Source: Gloeomargarita lithophora Alchichica-D10 (GTDB lineage: Bacteria > Cyanobacteriota > Cyanobacteriia > Gloeomargaritales > Gloeomargaritaceae). From it: a stretch of DNA of 64,000 nucleotides. A program made the translations under genes and the position numbers. Of this stretch, positions 28,485 to 37,299 are shown piece after piece. The stretch is taken from positions 1,628,574 to 1,692,573 of the forward strand of contig NZ_CP017675.1 in assembly GCF_001870225.1 (NCBI RefSeq). The letters are read 5' to 3'. The notes beneath the pieces were generated by a model that was not told the origin of the DNA, did no database searches, and saw only the letters and a list, made by a program, of their open reading frames with translations. Within the stretch, counting starts at the first letter, position 1. The number at the start of each line of letters is the position of its first letter.

Positions 28485-29402
28485 GTGGCCGTGGTGGGCA
28501 AAATCGGCATTATTTACAACGATGACAAACCGGAAGCGCAACAGGCCGCCGGGGAATTGCGGGCGATGTTGGAGCAGCGGGGGCGGCGGGTGTGTTTGGC
28601 AACCGGGGTGGGCGGTTTGCTGGGTTATGCCCAACCGGGGAGTCCCGTCTGTCACACACCAATTGAATGGCTGACCCCGCCGGGTTTTGACCGGGATGTG
28701 GAATTTACCATCGTTTTTGGGGGGGATGGCACGGTGTTGTCCGCCAGCCGTCAGTGTGCGCCTTTGGGGATTCCTTTATTAACCGTGAATACGGGGCACT
28801 TGGGTTTTTTGACGGAAACCTACTTGGAATCTATGCCCGCCGCCCTGGATGCCCTTTTGAGCGGGGATTATCAGGTGGAAGAACGGATTACTTTAGCGGT
28901 ACAGGTCTGGGAAGGGACGACCCGGATTTGGGAAGCTCTGGCTTTGAATGAGGTGGTTTTGCACCGGGAACCCCTGGCGAAACTCTGTCATTTTGAGGTG
29001 CAGGTGGGGAGCCATGCCCTGGTGGATATTCCCGCCGATGGGGTGATTTTGTCCACACCCACGGGTTCGACCGCCTATGCCCTGTCCGCCGGGGGGCCGG
29101 TGTTGTCGCCGGGGGTGGCCGCCCTATTAATGATTCCGATTTGTCCCCATTCCCTGGCCTCCCGCGCCCTGGTATTTGACGACCGGGAGCCGGTGCAGAT
29201 TGTGGCGGCCAACCGTTCCCGCCTGGTGTTGGTGGCGGATGGAAATGCGGGCTGTTATGTCCAGGGGGAAAACCACGTCACGATCCATCGTTCCCCCTAC
29301 CAAGCGCGGTTTGTGCGCCTACGACCGCCGGAATTTTTCCATCTCCTGCGGCAAAAATTGGGCTGGGGGTTACCCCATCAGGCCAAACCAAAACCTACCT
29401 AA
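28485..29402 (+). CDS. nadK: NAD kinase
   Basis: A 305-residue kinase that phosphorylates NAD to NADP. The start is GTG at 28485 ([13 protein letters not shown]). The catalytic G-G-D-G-T motif (V-F-G-G-D-G-T-V-L) is near residue 85, followed by T-G-H-L-G-F-L-T and [16 protein letters not shown] near residue 188. Both NTP/NAD motifs are intact. It is on the same strand as ycf39, 37 bp apart. Confidence 0.96.
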   Translation: MAVVGKIGIIYNDDKPEAQQAAGELRAMLEQRGRRVCLATGVGGLLGYAQPGSPVCHTPIEWLTPPGFDRDVEFTIVFGGDGTVLSASRQCAPLGIPLLTVNTGHLGFLTETYLESMPAALDALLSGDYQVEERITLAVQVWEGTTRIWEALALNEVVLHREPLAKLCHFEVQVGSHALVDIPADGVILSTPTGSTAYALSAGGPVLSPGVAALLMIPICPHSLASRALVFDDREPVQIVAANRSRLVLVADGNAGCYVQGENHVTIHRSPYQARFVRLRPPEFFHLLRQKLGWGLPHQAKPKPT

Positions 29403-30537
29403 ATCACCGCCGCCGTCTCGGCTAAAAATGCCAGCACCTGGGCTTCGGGTAATGGGCGGGCAAACAGATACCCCTGGGCGAGGGGACAGCCCAATCGTTG
29501 TAGCCAGAGCCGTTGTATCTCCGTTTCCACCCCTTCCGCAATCACCGTCAGCCCCAAACTCACCCCCAGATTCACCATTGCCGCCACAATCGTCTGCGCC
29601 CTTGCCCCCATCCCCGTCAAAAAGGAACGGTCAATTTTGAGATATTGAATCGCCAGATGATGGAGTCGCCCCAGGGAAGAATAACCGTGCCAAAGTCATC
29701 CAGTGCCACCAGCACCCCAAATTCCCGCAGGCGGGAGAGGGTATCATGCACAGCGGCCAACGCTCCCGCCAGCACCCCCTCCGTGATCTCCAAAACCAAC
29801 TGCTGGGGCTGTAACCCGGCGGCCTGCACAGCGGCAAACACATGCGGGACAAAATCCGGGTCAGTCAACTGCACCGGTGCCACATTCACATGCATTTGCA
29901 AATGGGTCATCTGGGGCCACTGTGCCTGCCACCGCCCCAACTGGCGCAACGCCCGTTCCAACACCCAACGCCCCAGGGGCACCACCAACCCACTCGCCTC
30001 CGCCAAGGGGATAAATTCCCCCGGTGCCAACAACCCCCAACTCGGATGTTGCCACCGCACCAGGGCTTCAAACCCCACCGGCTTGCCCGTCCCTAAATCC
30101 ACCACCGGCTGGTAATGCAGAATAAATTCCTCCTGGGTCAAGGCCAAAGCCAGGTCATACTGTCGCCCCTGAACATGGGTCGTCTCCCCATCGTAATGAG
30201 CTACCTGCTGTCTGAGTGCCACCATGATCACCACCGCCCGCACGCCGGGGTCAGCCAATTCATTGACCAATGTCAATTCCACCCCCACCCATTGCCCATC
30301 CAGGGCACGCAGATAACCTTCACACCGCACGGCCACCGCCGGTTGCTCAAATACCTGGTACCAGACCGCCTGCATCGTCACCAAATCCTGCGGGTGGACA
30401 TAATCCCACCACCGCTGTCCCAACATCTCCGCCGCTTCTTGCCCCAAAATAGGTCGCCATGTCCCGCGGGCAGCAATCACCACCCCAACTTCATTCACCA
30501 GTAAAACCGTTTCCCTTGAGGTCAAATGAGACAGCAT
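29399..30537 (-). pseudogene. PAS-EAL protein (c-di-GMP phosphodiesterase) with one-base frameshift
   Basis: The N-terminal PAS-like domain (residues 1-130, with L-G-Q-R-W-W-D-Y-V-H-P-Q-D) precedes an EAL domain with G-F-E-A-L-V-R-W, L-V-L-E-I-T-E-G-V-L and L-D-D-F-G-T. At about 29684 the frame shifts: inserting one G in the ACGG run restores G-T-G-Y-S-S-L-G-R-L, then K-I-D-R-S-F-L-T-G-M, A-E-G-V-E-T and Q-G-Y-L-F-A-R-P-L from the second frame (29399-29620). All EAL catalytic motifs exist once repaired, so the loss is recent or a sequencing error. It converges with nadK and overlaps its stop by 4 bases. Confidence 0.85.
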
Positions 30538-30721
30538 AAAATCAAATGGGTGAGGAGTAGTTTGAATCAGAATTTACCCAGAACCAAAATCCCCTAGAGG
30601 AGAACTTCAGCGCACCAACTAAGGATTTACTTTACTTAAAAATTTACCAGGAGTAGGCGCAAAAATAATCCGTAAAAATGCCTAAAATCTTACCCCCAGC
30701 AACTCCGTAAAAATCCCCCCA

Positions 30722-30740
30722 ATTAACCAAAAATTAACCC
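30722..30740 (+). promoter_or_regulatory. Possible Pho box (two 8-mers 3 bases apart)
   Basis: ATTAACCA, AAA, ATTAACCC: two octamers with a 3-base spacer, the layout of cyanobacterial SphR/PhoB boxes (consensus YTTAACCW). TAAGAT about 30 bases further could be a -10. It would drive the very short frame at 30803-30835. This rests on pattern only, and the AT-rich surroundings make chance matches possible. Confidence 0.35.
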
Positions 30741-30802
30741 TAGGGAAGAATGTCATATCGTTGTCATTACGATAAGATTTTAATAATTGGGGAGGCTTTT
30801 TA

Positions 30803-30835
30803 ATGAAGATTTTCAGCATGAATTTTTATCAATAA
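30803..30835 (+). pseudogene. Ten-codon frame with good ribosome-binding site, probable gene remnant
   Basis: GGGGAGG precedes the ATG at 30803 by about 8 bases. The frame reads M-K-I-F-S-M-N-F-Y-Q and then stops, three bases before a type A-like repeat end begins. A likely reading is the start of an old gene, possibly with a Pho-type promoter, whose body was lost when repeats inserted. A real ten-residue peptide cannot be excluded. Confidence 0.35.
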
Positions 30836-31191
30836 AAGACACCTCTAACAAGAGGTCACAGGGGCATTGTTTCCCTACTGGGACTTTGAGAGAAACTGGC
30901 TCCTAAACGGTCTCAGACCTAGACACAGCAATTGTTTTACCTCGATCAGCATATTTTCTTGATGCGACTGGGTTCCAGCCATTTTTACCTTGTCGATGTG
31001 TTTTGCCTGTCTTGCTTGAGCTTGAGCCTGTTTTAGGGCTTAAAACTTATAAAGTCCCACTACTTGATTCTCCAGAATATCTGTTCGCCAAATGGCTATG
31101 TCCTGCCGACACATTGCGCTATCGTCACGCAGGCTAATGGCTACGCCACGCAGGCTATCGGGTGGGATTGCTATAGAACCCATTTGAGATT

Positions 31192-31711
31192 TTAAGGGAG
31201 AGATGGGAGACGCTTAAACATGAGGCGGATGAAGTAAAGGTTTATTTTAGTGTTGGCATTGGCCAGGGTTCGTTCAAAATTCTTGACCAGGCTTTTGCAA
31301 CGCTCCATCCAAGCATTTGACCGTTCAATTACCCACCTAGCCATCGCTGGAACAAAGCCTGATTTCCCTTGTTTTGAAGGCTTTTTTGACAATTCAAAGC
31401 GGATTTTGGTCATAATTTGTGGATAAATCTGCTCCAATTCTTTGATTAAATAGTCAATATGGACATCTCTATTTATTTGAACCAACCAAAAATCTCATCG
31501 CTGGAATGCAGAGATTACGGAAAATTATACACCGCAGGTGCTTTTGGGGCGGGGGCTGCGCCCCTGCGACCGCTGTTCTCATAGCGTTAGCGATAGCGTG
31601 CCGTAGGCATTAGCGTGGCGTAGCCATACCCAATTAGGATTGCTATAATTCCAACAACAGCGGTTCAACGACCTCCCATTTTGCATCACTAAGGTCGCTG
31701 GAGTATGCCAT
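31192..31711 (-). pseudogene. IS5-family transposase, N- and C-terminal pieces only
   Basis: The N-terminal piece, from the ATG at 31709-31711, reads MAYSSDLSDAKWEVVEPLLL, the standard IS5/IS1031-type start. The C-terminal piece (31192 to about 31460) has S-G-F-V-P-A-M-A-R-W-V-I-E-R-S-N-A-W-M and F-E-R-T, corresponding to the final DDE Glu region (R-W-V-I-E-R). A chimeric repeat lies between, and the middle of the protein including the first catalytic Asp residues is absent. The gene is dead. Confidence 0.8.
31461..31645. repeat. Chimeric repeat (type A left, type B right) inside the transposase remnant
   Basis: It starts GGACATCTCTATTTATTTG and ends CCAATTAGGATTGCTA, then TA. Between are the shared core (GGGGCGGGGGCTGCGCCCC), an inserted ACACCGCAGGTGCTT segment also found in the copies near 60.5 and 60.65 kb, and a segment TTAGCGTGGCGTAGCCAT related to stretches at about 31.13 and 55.26 kb. 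Confidence 0.7.
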
Positions 31712-31791
31712 AGTATTTCCATGGGGGAAACGCAACTTCGCACTATTCTATTAAGATGTCAAATGGATTCTATCGAGGTGCCCAGTAGCGA

Positions 31792-32208
31792 TTAGGGGGT
31801 TAGGGGCGTAGGCTGAGGCATTGCTTTTTGCCCAATACAAATGAGCGTTTTGTAGCCGTTTTGACCCACTTGCACCAAAATTTTATCCTGATTCGCCCCC
31901 ATCACCCCAACTTCCTGTTGCTGAGCGCCAACCGGAGTTAACCCTAATCGGTGATAGATAACGGTCTGGTTTTGGGTGCGGGTCAGTACCCAGGAAATCT
32001 GCGCCAGTTGGGGCATGATCGTGTGTTCGGCTAAATTAAGCCCCCGGGCATCCAGTTCCTGGGGTTGGCCTAGGTACTTGTGATAAAAATCCATCACCCT
32101 AGGCAGGAAGTCAGGGGTACCATAAACCTGGTCTGACCCCTGCACAACGGGATATTGGCCAAGAAGTTCGCTCCCCGGATAAACCGGGATGGGAGACACA
32201 TCAGACAT
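31792..32208 (-). CDS. Conserved hypothetical protein, cyanobacterial
   Basis: About 138 residues from MSDVSPIPVYPGSELLGQYP. The frame is open far upstream, but longer starts (32265, 32334) would run toward or into the divergent RRM gene region, so the start at 32208 is preferred with moderate certainty. The Y-P-G-S-E near the start, D-F-L-P-R-V-M-D-F-Y-H-K-Y-L and a C-terminal I-L-V-Q-V-G region suggest a soluble, small alpha/beta protein. I recognise no function. Confidence 0.6.
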   Translation of the reverse strand: MSDVSPIPVYPGSELLGQYPVVQGSDQVYGTPDFLPRVMDFYHKYLGQPQELDARGLNLAEHTIMPQLAQISWVLTRTQNQTVIYHRLGLTPVGAQQQEVGVMGANQDKILVQVGQNGYKTLICIGQKAMPQPTPLTP

Positions 32209-32412
32209 CAGAACCGCCCACGTCACTGCATTTATCCTAGCAGGGGTGGATTTCGGGTAAACCATGAACAAATGTAAATCAATGTTTCGCTGCACCCGCC
32301 TGACATAGTTGACATCAACGGTTATGATAAACATGGTTCCGCCCTGGGTTTCAGTGGATTTGGTTTGGCCAGTTCCGTTGGGGCAGTGGGCATTCTTAAT
32401 TGGGTTCAGGTT

Positions 32413-32682
32413 ATGACCATTTATGTGGGCAATTTGTCCTTCAAAGCGACTGAGCAGGATTTGAAGGAAGTGTTTTCTGAGTATGGGCCGGTGAAACGCA
32501 TTACTCTGCCGATGGATCGGGAAACCGGACGGATGCGGGGCTTCGCCTTTGTAGAGATGATGGAGGATGACCACGAAGATAAGGCGATTACGGCTCTGGA
32601 CGGGGCGGAATGGATGGGGCGGCAATTGCGGGTGAATAAGGCTCGTCCCCGGGACGACAACCGCAGGGGGGGGGGATTTTAG
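32413..32682 (+). CDS. RRM RNA-binding protein (cyanobacterial Rbp type)
   Basis: An 89-residue protein with a single RNA recognition motif and short glycine/arginine-rich tail. RNP2 is I-Y-V-G-N-L at residues 3-8 and RNP1 is R-G-F-A-F-V-E-M near residue 42. The N-terminal M-T-I-Y-V-G-N-L-S is the typical cyanobacterial start, so the ATG at 32413 is preferred over an in-frame upstream one. These proteins bind single-stranded RNA and are often cold- or light-regulated. They help localise or stabilise mRNAs such as those for thylakoid proteins. Confidence 0.93.
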   Translation: MTIYVGNLSFKATEQDLKEVFSEYGPVKRITLPMDRETGRMRGFAFVEMMEDDHEDKAITALDGAEWMGRQLRVNKARPRDDNRRGGGF

Positions 32683-32709
32683 TTTTACGCTCGCCGGGAG
32701 AGGTTTTCA

Positions 32710-33237
32710 ATGCTGGAATCAGAAGAATCGCTCTCCCGCGGCACCGTTTTGGTGGTGGATGACACCTTGGAAAATTTGGATGTCCTCGATGATTTGCTCA
32801 CCGGTCATGGCTACGAGGTGCGGCGGGCGATTGATGGAGTGATGGCTTTGCGGGCGGTGGCGGCGGAACCCCCGGATTTGATTTTGTTGGATATTATGAT
32901 GCCGGGAATGAATGGTTATGAGGTTTGCGCCAAATTGAAGGCGGATTCTGCCACCTGGGGGATTCCGGTTTTATTTATCAGTGCCCTGGATGATGCCCAG
33001 GATAAGGTGCGGGCTTTTGAAACCGGGGGCGTGGACTACATTCCCAAGCCATTTCAGGCGGCGGAGGTGGTGGCACGGGTGGCAACCCATCTCCAAAATG
33101 CCCTGCTCCAAAAAATCCTGGAAGACCGGGGACGGGCGTTGGAAGAGCGGGAACAGCAGGTGCGGCAGTTGCGCCAACGGGTCAAACGCCTAGAGGAAGT
33201 GCTGGGTTATTACGGGTTAGACCCCACCTCGATTTAG
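32710..33237 (+). CDS. Response regulator with coiled-coil tail
   Basis: A 175-residue receiver-only regulator. V-L-V-V-D-D-T gives the acidic pocket, the phosphoacceptor is Asp61 in L-L-D-I-M-M-P-G-M-N-G-Y-E, and D-Y-I-P-K-P-F carries the conserved Lys. After residue 125 the tail is a coiled coil (E-E-R-E-Q-Q-V-R-Q-L-R-Q-R-V-K) with no DNA-binding domain. The next gene, a hybrid kinase, starts 3 bases after its stop, so the pair is one operon and probably one phosphorelay. Confidence 0.92.
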   Translation: MLESEESLSRGTVLVVDDTLENLDVLDDLLTGHGYEVRRAIDGVMALRAVAAEPPDLILLDIMMPGMNGYEVCAKLKADSATWGIPVLFISALDDAQDKVRAFETGGVDYIPKPFQAAEVVARVATHLQNALLQKILEDRGRALEEREQQVRQLRQRVKRLEEVLGYYGLDPTSI

Positions 33238-33240
33238 CCC

Positions 33241-36200
33241 ATGCGCTGGCCACTCCGCTGGGTCGTTACCATTCCTTTTGTAGTCGTGACTACGGTGGCG
33301 ACGGGGTTGGTTGGTTATTTATCCTTCCGCAACGGCCAGCAGTCGGTACAGGTGGTGGCTCAGGGTTTGCAAACTGAGATTGCCGAACGGGTACAAGTGG
33401 AACTGGATAATTTTTTGGATTTTGCCCCGAAGTTAGTGGCGATGAATGCGGATTTAGTCCAGCAAAATTTGATCCAAATCCAACCCCCCCGGGGAGAATT
33501 GTATTTTTGGCGGCAGATGACCCTACAACCCCAACTGCGTGCCATTTATTTTGGGTCAGCTACCGAGGGGCGATTTATCGGGGTGCGTCGTCGCCTTGAG
33601 GACAATCGCCTGCATTTGTACTTTAATACAGGGATGGAATTTTCCCTCAATAACCAAGGAAAAAAGGGGGTACAGGCCAGTCCTCTTGACCCAAGCAGAC
33701 GGTATGATGCCCGCACTCGTCCCTGGTACCAAAAAGCTTTGACCCAACCAGAGCCGGTCTGGACGGATGTGTATGTTTCTTTCAGTACCGGACGCTTGGC
33801 AATCACGGCGGCGCAGGTGGTGAAAACGCCCCAGGGTCGGGTGGTGGGCGCAACGGGAGCCGATGTGGAACTCACCCGTCTGAGTGAATTTCTGGGTGCT
33901 CTGAGGATTGGCCGCAGTGGGGAAGCCTTTATTGTTGACCCGGCGGGGCTGGTGGTGGCGGATTCCACCGGCGATACCATGAGTCTGCTGCAAAATCGGG
34001 AGCGGGTCAAGGCCACGGATAGTCCCCATCCCATGATTCAGCAGGCCGCTCAGTGGTTGCAGGAAAACGAGGGGACAAAACAGGCGACCCCAGAGCCGGT
34101 GCGGGTGAATTTGGGTGGTGCAGCCCACTTTCTCCATGCGGTGCCCTACCAAGACCCCCGGGGGCTGGATTGGTTGTTGGTGCTGGTGGTGCCGGAGGTG
34201 GATTTCCTGGAGGGGATTTATGCGGGTAATATCCTGACGGCATTTTTGTGCGGGGTGACTTTGGTGACGGCTCTGGGGCTGGGGTTGATGCTCAGCCGTT
34301 GGTTCAGCCAGCCGGTAAAACGGTTGGTAAAGGCCACCGAAGCCATTGCCCAGGGAGAACGAGGTTTGCAGGTGCCGGTGGGGGGGGTTTGGGAACTGGC
34401 GCAACTCGCCCAAAGTTTTAACCAAATGTCCCAACAACTGGCCGATTCATTCACCGCATTGGAAACCCTCAATCAAGACCTGGAAGACCGCGTAGAACAA
34501 CGCACCCAGCAGGTGCAGGCCAGTGAACGCCAATTTCGCACCCTCACCAGCAATATTCCGGGGATGGTGTTTCGCTCCCAAAAACTGGATGGCTATGATT
34601 TTGTCTATCTTTCTGACCCGATTGCACAAATTACCGGTTATTCTGCCCCGGAATTTCTCAATCATCAGCAACAGTATTGGCAACTCATCATCCCGGAGGA
34701 TCAAGAAACAGTTTTAACCGCCCTTTTGAACAGCCGTGTCCTGGGTCATACCTATACAATTGAATACCGGATTCAACGGGCGGATGGGCAAATTGTCTGG
34801 GTGAATGAACGGGGGCAAGGGGCACAGTGCGACACGGGGGAAATTCGCTACCGGGATGGGGTGATTTTTGACATTACCCAGCGCAAGGATTTTGAACAAC
34901 AACTGGAGGAGGCGCGCCAAAAAGCGGAAAGTGCCAACCGTGCCAAAAGCACTTTTCTCGCCAATATGAGCCACGAATTGCGGACTCCCTTAAATGCCAT
35001 CATCGGGTTTAGTCAAATCCTCAACCGTGACCCCCAATTATCGGAAAAACAACGGGAAACCGTGGGGACAATTAACCGCAGTGGTGAGCATTTATTAAAT
35101 TTAATTAATGACGTTTTGGATATGGCAAAAATCGAAGCGGGTAAGCTGGTTTTACAGCCCTCCAGTTTTGATTTACACCAGATGCTGAAAACCATTCAAG
35201 ATATGTTAAATGTGCGCGCCCAGGCGAAAAATTTACGTTTAGTTTTTGAACAAAGTCCCGACCTGCCCCACGCCATAGAAACCGATGAAAATAAACTGCG
35301 CCAGGTGTTAATCAATTTAATTAGTAATGCCATCAAATTCACCAAAGAAGGGGGCGTATCGGTGGCAGTACAGGCGTTAGGCCAAACCGAAACCAGTTGC
35401 ACCCTGCGGTTTGCGGTCACGGATACGGGGGTGGGCATGACCCCTGATGAGTTAAAGCAATTATTTCAAGCATTCGTGCAGACGGATACCAGTAAAAAAG
35501 TCAGCGAAGGCACGGGGTTAGGTTTAGCCATCTCTCGTCAGTTTGTGCAACTCATGGGTGGCGATATTACCGTCACCAGTGAAAAGGGCGTGGGAACCAC
35601 ATTTAGTTTTACGATTCAAGCCCAACTAAGCACCGTGGAATCGGTGGCAGAATTGACCCCCAAAACCGTCAAAGTGGTGGCACCGGGGCAACCGGAATAT
35701 CGTTTGTTAATTGTGGATGATAAGTTGGAAAACCGCCAGGTCTTGAAAGCCTTATTAGAGTCCATTGGCCTGAGTTCCCGTGAGGCCACCAACGGTCAAG
35801 AAGCTGTGGAACTTTGGCAGACTTGGCAACCCCATCTCATCTGGATGGATTTGCAGATGCCGGTGATGAATGGTTTAGAGGCGACTAATTATATTAAATC
35901 CCATCACTCAGAAATACCAAAGCCCATTATTATTGCCCTCTCCGCCAGTGTTTTTGAAGAAGAAAAACGCCATGCTTTGACCGTTGGTTTTGATGATTTT
36001 GTGATCAAACCCTATCGGGAAACCACCATTTTTGCCAAATTAGAACAGTTCCTCGGCCTGAAATTTATCTACGACACGGATAGCCCCAACCTCCCTGCGT
36101 CTTCCTCGGCATCAAAACTTTTAACCCGGGAAGATTTACAGGTTTTACCTGCCGATTGGTTGCAGGAATTTCATCGCGCTGCCGTCAGTTTGAATAGCCG

Positions 36201-36330
36201 TAAAATGAACCAGCTTATTAGTCAAATCAGTGATAATCATGGGGAATTGGCTAGTACGCTCAAACGCATGGTCAAACAGGTTCAAATTGAGCCTTTAATT
36301 GCGCTCACGGAAGCACTAATTACGGGTTAG
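33241..36330 (+). CDS. Hybrid sensor histidine kinase (dCache-HAMP-PAS-HisKA-HATPase-REC)
   Basis: 1029 residues. After a first membrane helix (residues about 8-28) comes a large periplasmic double-Cache sensor with Y-D-A-R-T-R-P-W-Y, the ligand-binding signature. A second helix near residue 335 leads to HAMP, a coiled coil and a PAS domain (about 435-545). HisKA has H578 in M-S-H-E-L-R-T-P-L-N. The ATPase has N-L-I-S-N-A-I-K-F, D-T-G-V-G-M and G-T-G-L-G-L-A-I. A receiver follows with Asp870 in W-M-D-L-Q-M-P-V-M-N-G. The 100-residue tail is helical. It follows the response regulator by 3 bases. The ligand is unknown; Cache domains often bind amino acids or organic acids. Confidence 0.95.
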   Translation: MRWPLRWVVTIPFVVVTTVATGLVGYLSFRNGQQSVQVVAQGLQTEIAERVQVELDNFLDFAPKLVAMNADLVQQNLIQIQPPRGELYFWRQMTLQPQLRAIYFGSATEGRFIGVRRRLEDNRLHLYFNTGMEFSLNNQGKKGVQASPLDPSRRYDARTRPWYQKALTQPEPVWTDVYVSFSTGRLAITAAQVVKTPQGRVVGATGADVELTRLSEFLGALRIGRSGEAFIVDPAGLVVADSTGDTMSLLQNRERVKATDSPHPMIQQAAQWLQENEGTKQATPEPVRVNLGGAAHFLHAVPYQDPRGLDWLLVLVVPEVDFLEGIYAGNILTAFLCGVTLVTALGLGLMLSRWFSQPVKRLVKATEAIAQGERGLQVPVGGVWELAQLAQSFNQMSQQLADSFTALETLNQDLEDRVEQRTQQVQASERQFRTLTSNIPGMVFRSQKLDGYDFVYLSDPIAQITGYSAPEFLNHQQQYWQLIIPEDQETVLTALLNSRVLGHTYTIEYRIQRADGQIVWVNERGQGAQCDTGEIRYRDGVIFDITQRKDFEQQLEEARQKAESANRAKSTFLANMSHELRTPLNAIIGFSQILNRDPQLSEKQRETVGTINRSGEHLLNLINDVLDMAKIEAGKLVLQPSSFDLHQMLKTIQDMLNVRAQAKNLRLVFEQSPDLPHAIETDENKLRQVLINLISNAIKFTKEGGVSVAVQALGQTETSCTLRFAVTDTGVGMTPDELKQLFQAFVQTDTSKKVSEGTGLGLAISRQFVQLMGGDITVTSEKGVGTTFSFTIQAQLSTVESVAELTPKTVKVVAPGQPEYRLLIVDDKLENRQVLKALLESIGLSSREATNGQEAVELWQTWQPHLIWMDLQMPVMNGLEATNYIKSHHSEIPKPIIIALSASVFEEEKRHALTVGFDDFVIKPYRETTIFAKLEQFLGLKFIYDTDSPNLPASSSASKLLTREDLQVLPADWLQEFHRAAVSLNSRKMNQLISQISDNHGELASTLKRMVKQVQIEPLIALTEALITG

Positions 36331-36377
36331 GTATTTCCTGTAAACTGGGGGTAATCACTATTTGGAGAGCCGTCCCG

Positions 36378-36683
36378 ATGGTACAACGCTGGACAGATGA
36401 GATGTTGGATCGGCAAGCTGAAGAAAACACCCGTGCCTTTCGGGAGTTGCGGGAGGCCATTGGTCGTCTGGAAACCCAAGTTGCCGCCAATACCCAAGCT
36501 GTTGCCGCCAATACCCAAGCCATTGCCGCTAATACCCAAGCCATTGCCGAACTGCGGGAGGGACAGGCCATGATGATGCAAATTGTCATGCAACAGCAAA
36601 CCAATATCCAAGAATTGCGCCAGGATACCCGCCGGATTTTGGATGCCCTGATCAACCCACCGCCAATGAACGGGCATCGCTAA
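36378..36683 (+). CDS. Small coiled-coil protein, tandem copy 1 (three heptads)
   Basis: 101 residues, MVQRWTDEMLDRQAEENTRA onward. The middle has a seven-residue repeat A-A-N-T-Q-A-V/I in three copies between L-E-T-Q-V and A-E-L-R-E-G-Q. The rest is helical (F-R-E-L-R-E-A-I-G-R-L; M-M-M-Q-I-V-M-Q-Q-Q) and should form a coiled coil. Two further genes downstream are almost identical but have two and one repeat units. A GGAGAG lies before the ATG. The family resembles DUF-type coiled-coil proteins of unknown role. Confidence 0.8.
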   Translation: MVQRWTDEMLDRQAEENTRAFRELREAIGRLETQVAANTQAVAANTQAIAANTQAIAELREGQAMMMQIVMQQQTNIQELRQDTRRILDALINPPPMNGHR

Positions 36684-36755
36684 TCATTTACTGGGAAATA
36701 TAGCGTTTTTTGTTTGCGTATGATTTGGCATCAAATGGCACTGGAAATTGAACTA

Positions 36756-36852
36756 TAGCAATATGACACGATTTACGAACAGAAATTCCACAGAACCAAG
36801 GGCGGGGGCGGTGCCCCTGCGACCGCTATTCTAAACCCAATTAGGATTGCTA
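36756..36852. repeat. Type B repeat with an empty-site counterpart
   Basis: 97 bp from TAGCAATATGACACGATTTA to AATTAGGATTGCTA, with TA on both sides (36754-36755 and 36853-36854). The intergenic region after copy 2 of the coiled-coil gene (around 37250-37265) is the same sequence without the element: GAACTAGGTTTAGTAAAC. This gives the exact insertion and shows duplication of TA. Confidence 0.93.
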
Positions 36853-36898
36853 TAGGTTTAGTAAACTTAGGGTAATCACTATTTGGAGAGCCGTCCCG

Positions 36899-37183
36899 AT
36901 GGCACAACGCTGGACAGATGAGATGTTGGATCGGCAAGCCGAAGAAAACACCCGTGCCTTTCGGGAGTTGCGGGAGGCCATTGGTCGTCTGGAAACCCAA
37001 GTTGCCGCCAATACCCAAGCTGTTGCCGCTAATACCCAAGCCATTGCCGAACTGCGGGAGGGACAGGCCATGATGATGCAAATTGTCATGCAACAGCAAA
37101 CCAATATCCAAGAATTGCGCCAGGATACCCGCCGGATTTTGGATGCCCTGATCAACCCACCGCCAATGAACGGGCATCGCTAA
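36899..37183 (+). CDS. Small coiled-coil protein, tandem copy 2 (two heptads)
   Basis: 94 residues and nearly identical to copy 1 except for V2 to A2 and one fewer A-A-N-T-Q-A unit. The upstream block (GTAATCACTATTTGGAGAGC to the ATG) is the same as in the other copies, so the promoter and ribosome-binding region were duplicated as well. Duplication must have come before the type B insertion, since the downstream copy of the linker lacks it. Confidence 0.8.
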   Translation: MAQRWTDEMLDRQAEENTRAFRELREAIGRLETQVAANTQAVAANTQAIAELREGQAMMMQIVMQQQTNIQELRQDTRRILDALINPPPMNGHR

Positions 37184-37299
37184 TCATTTACTGGGAAATA
37201 TAGCGTTTTTTGTTTGCGTATGATTTGGCATCAAATGGCACTGGAAATTGAACTAGGTTTAGTAAACTTGGGGTAATCACTATTTGGAGAGCCGTCCCG

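Larger units (their letters stand above)
30538..31170. other. Gene-free interval with a Pho-box-like repeat and degenerate A/B repeats
   Basis: The first 180 bases are AT-rich and hold nothing I recognise. A direct repeat ATTAACC at 30722-30740 and a start-codon context at 30803 are described separately. From about 30838 there is a degenerate type A start (GACACCTCTAACAAGAGGTC). Around 31061-31170 a type B-like stretch appears (TTCTCCAGAATATCTGTTCG) with two GCTA-to-CACGCAGGCTA units and an end at GGATTGCTA. Confidence 0.55.
31171..31783 (-). mobile_element. IS5-type insertion sequence remnant with type A-like ends
   Basis: The right end (reverse complement of 31756-31783) reads GGGCACCTCGATAGAATCC then ATTTGACAT. 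The left end has CTATAGAACCCATTTGAGAT, the inverted partner. The outermost 9 bases on the left are replaced by a type B end that inserted at TA. The GGGCACCTCGAT end closely resembles the type A terminus GGACACCTCTAT. The transposase inside is internally deleted and interrupted by a chimeric repeat at 31461-31645. Confidence 0.7.

Noticed and set aside
32209..32625. N-terminal extension of the hypothetical gene at 31792-32208
   Set aside because: The extension runs antisense through the RRM gene and has low-complexity composition. A start at 32208 is more likely.
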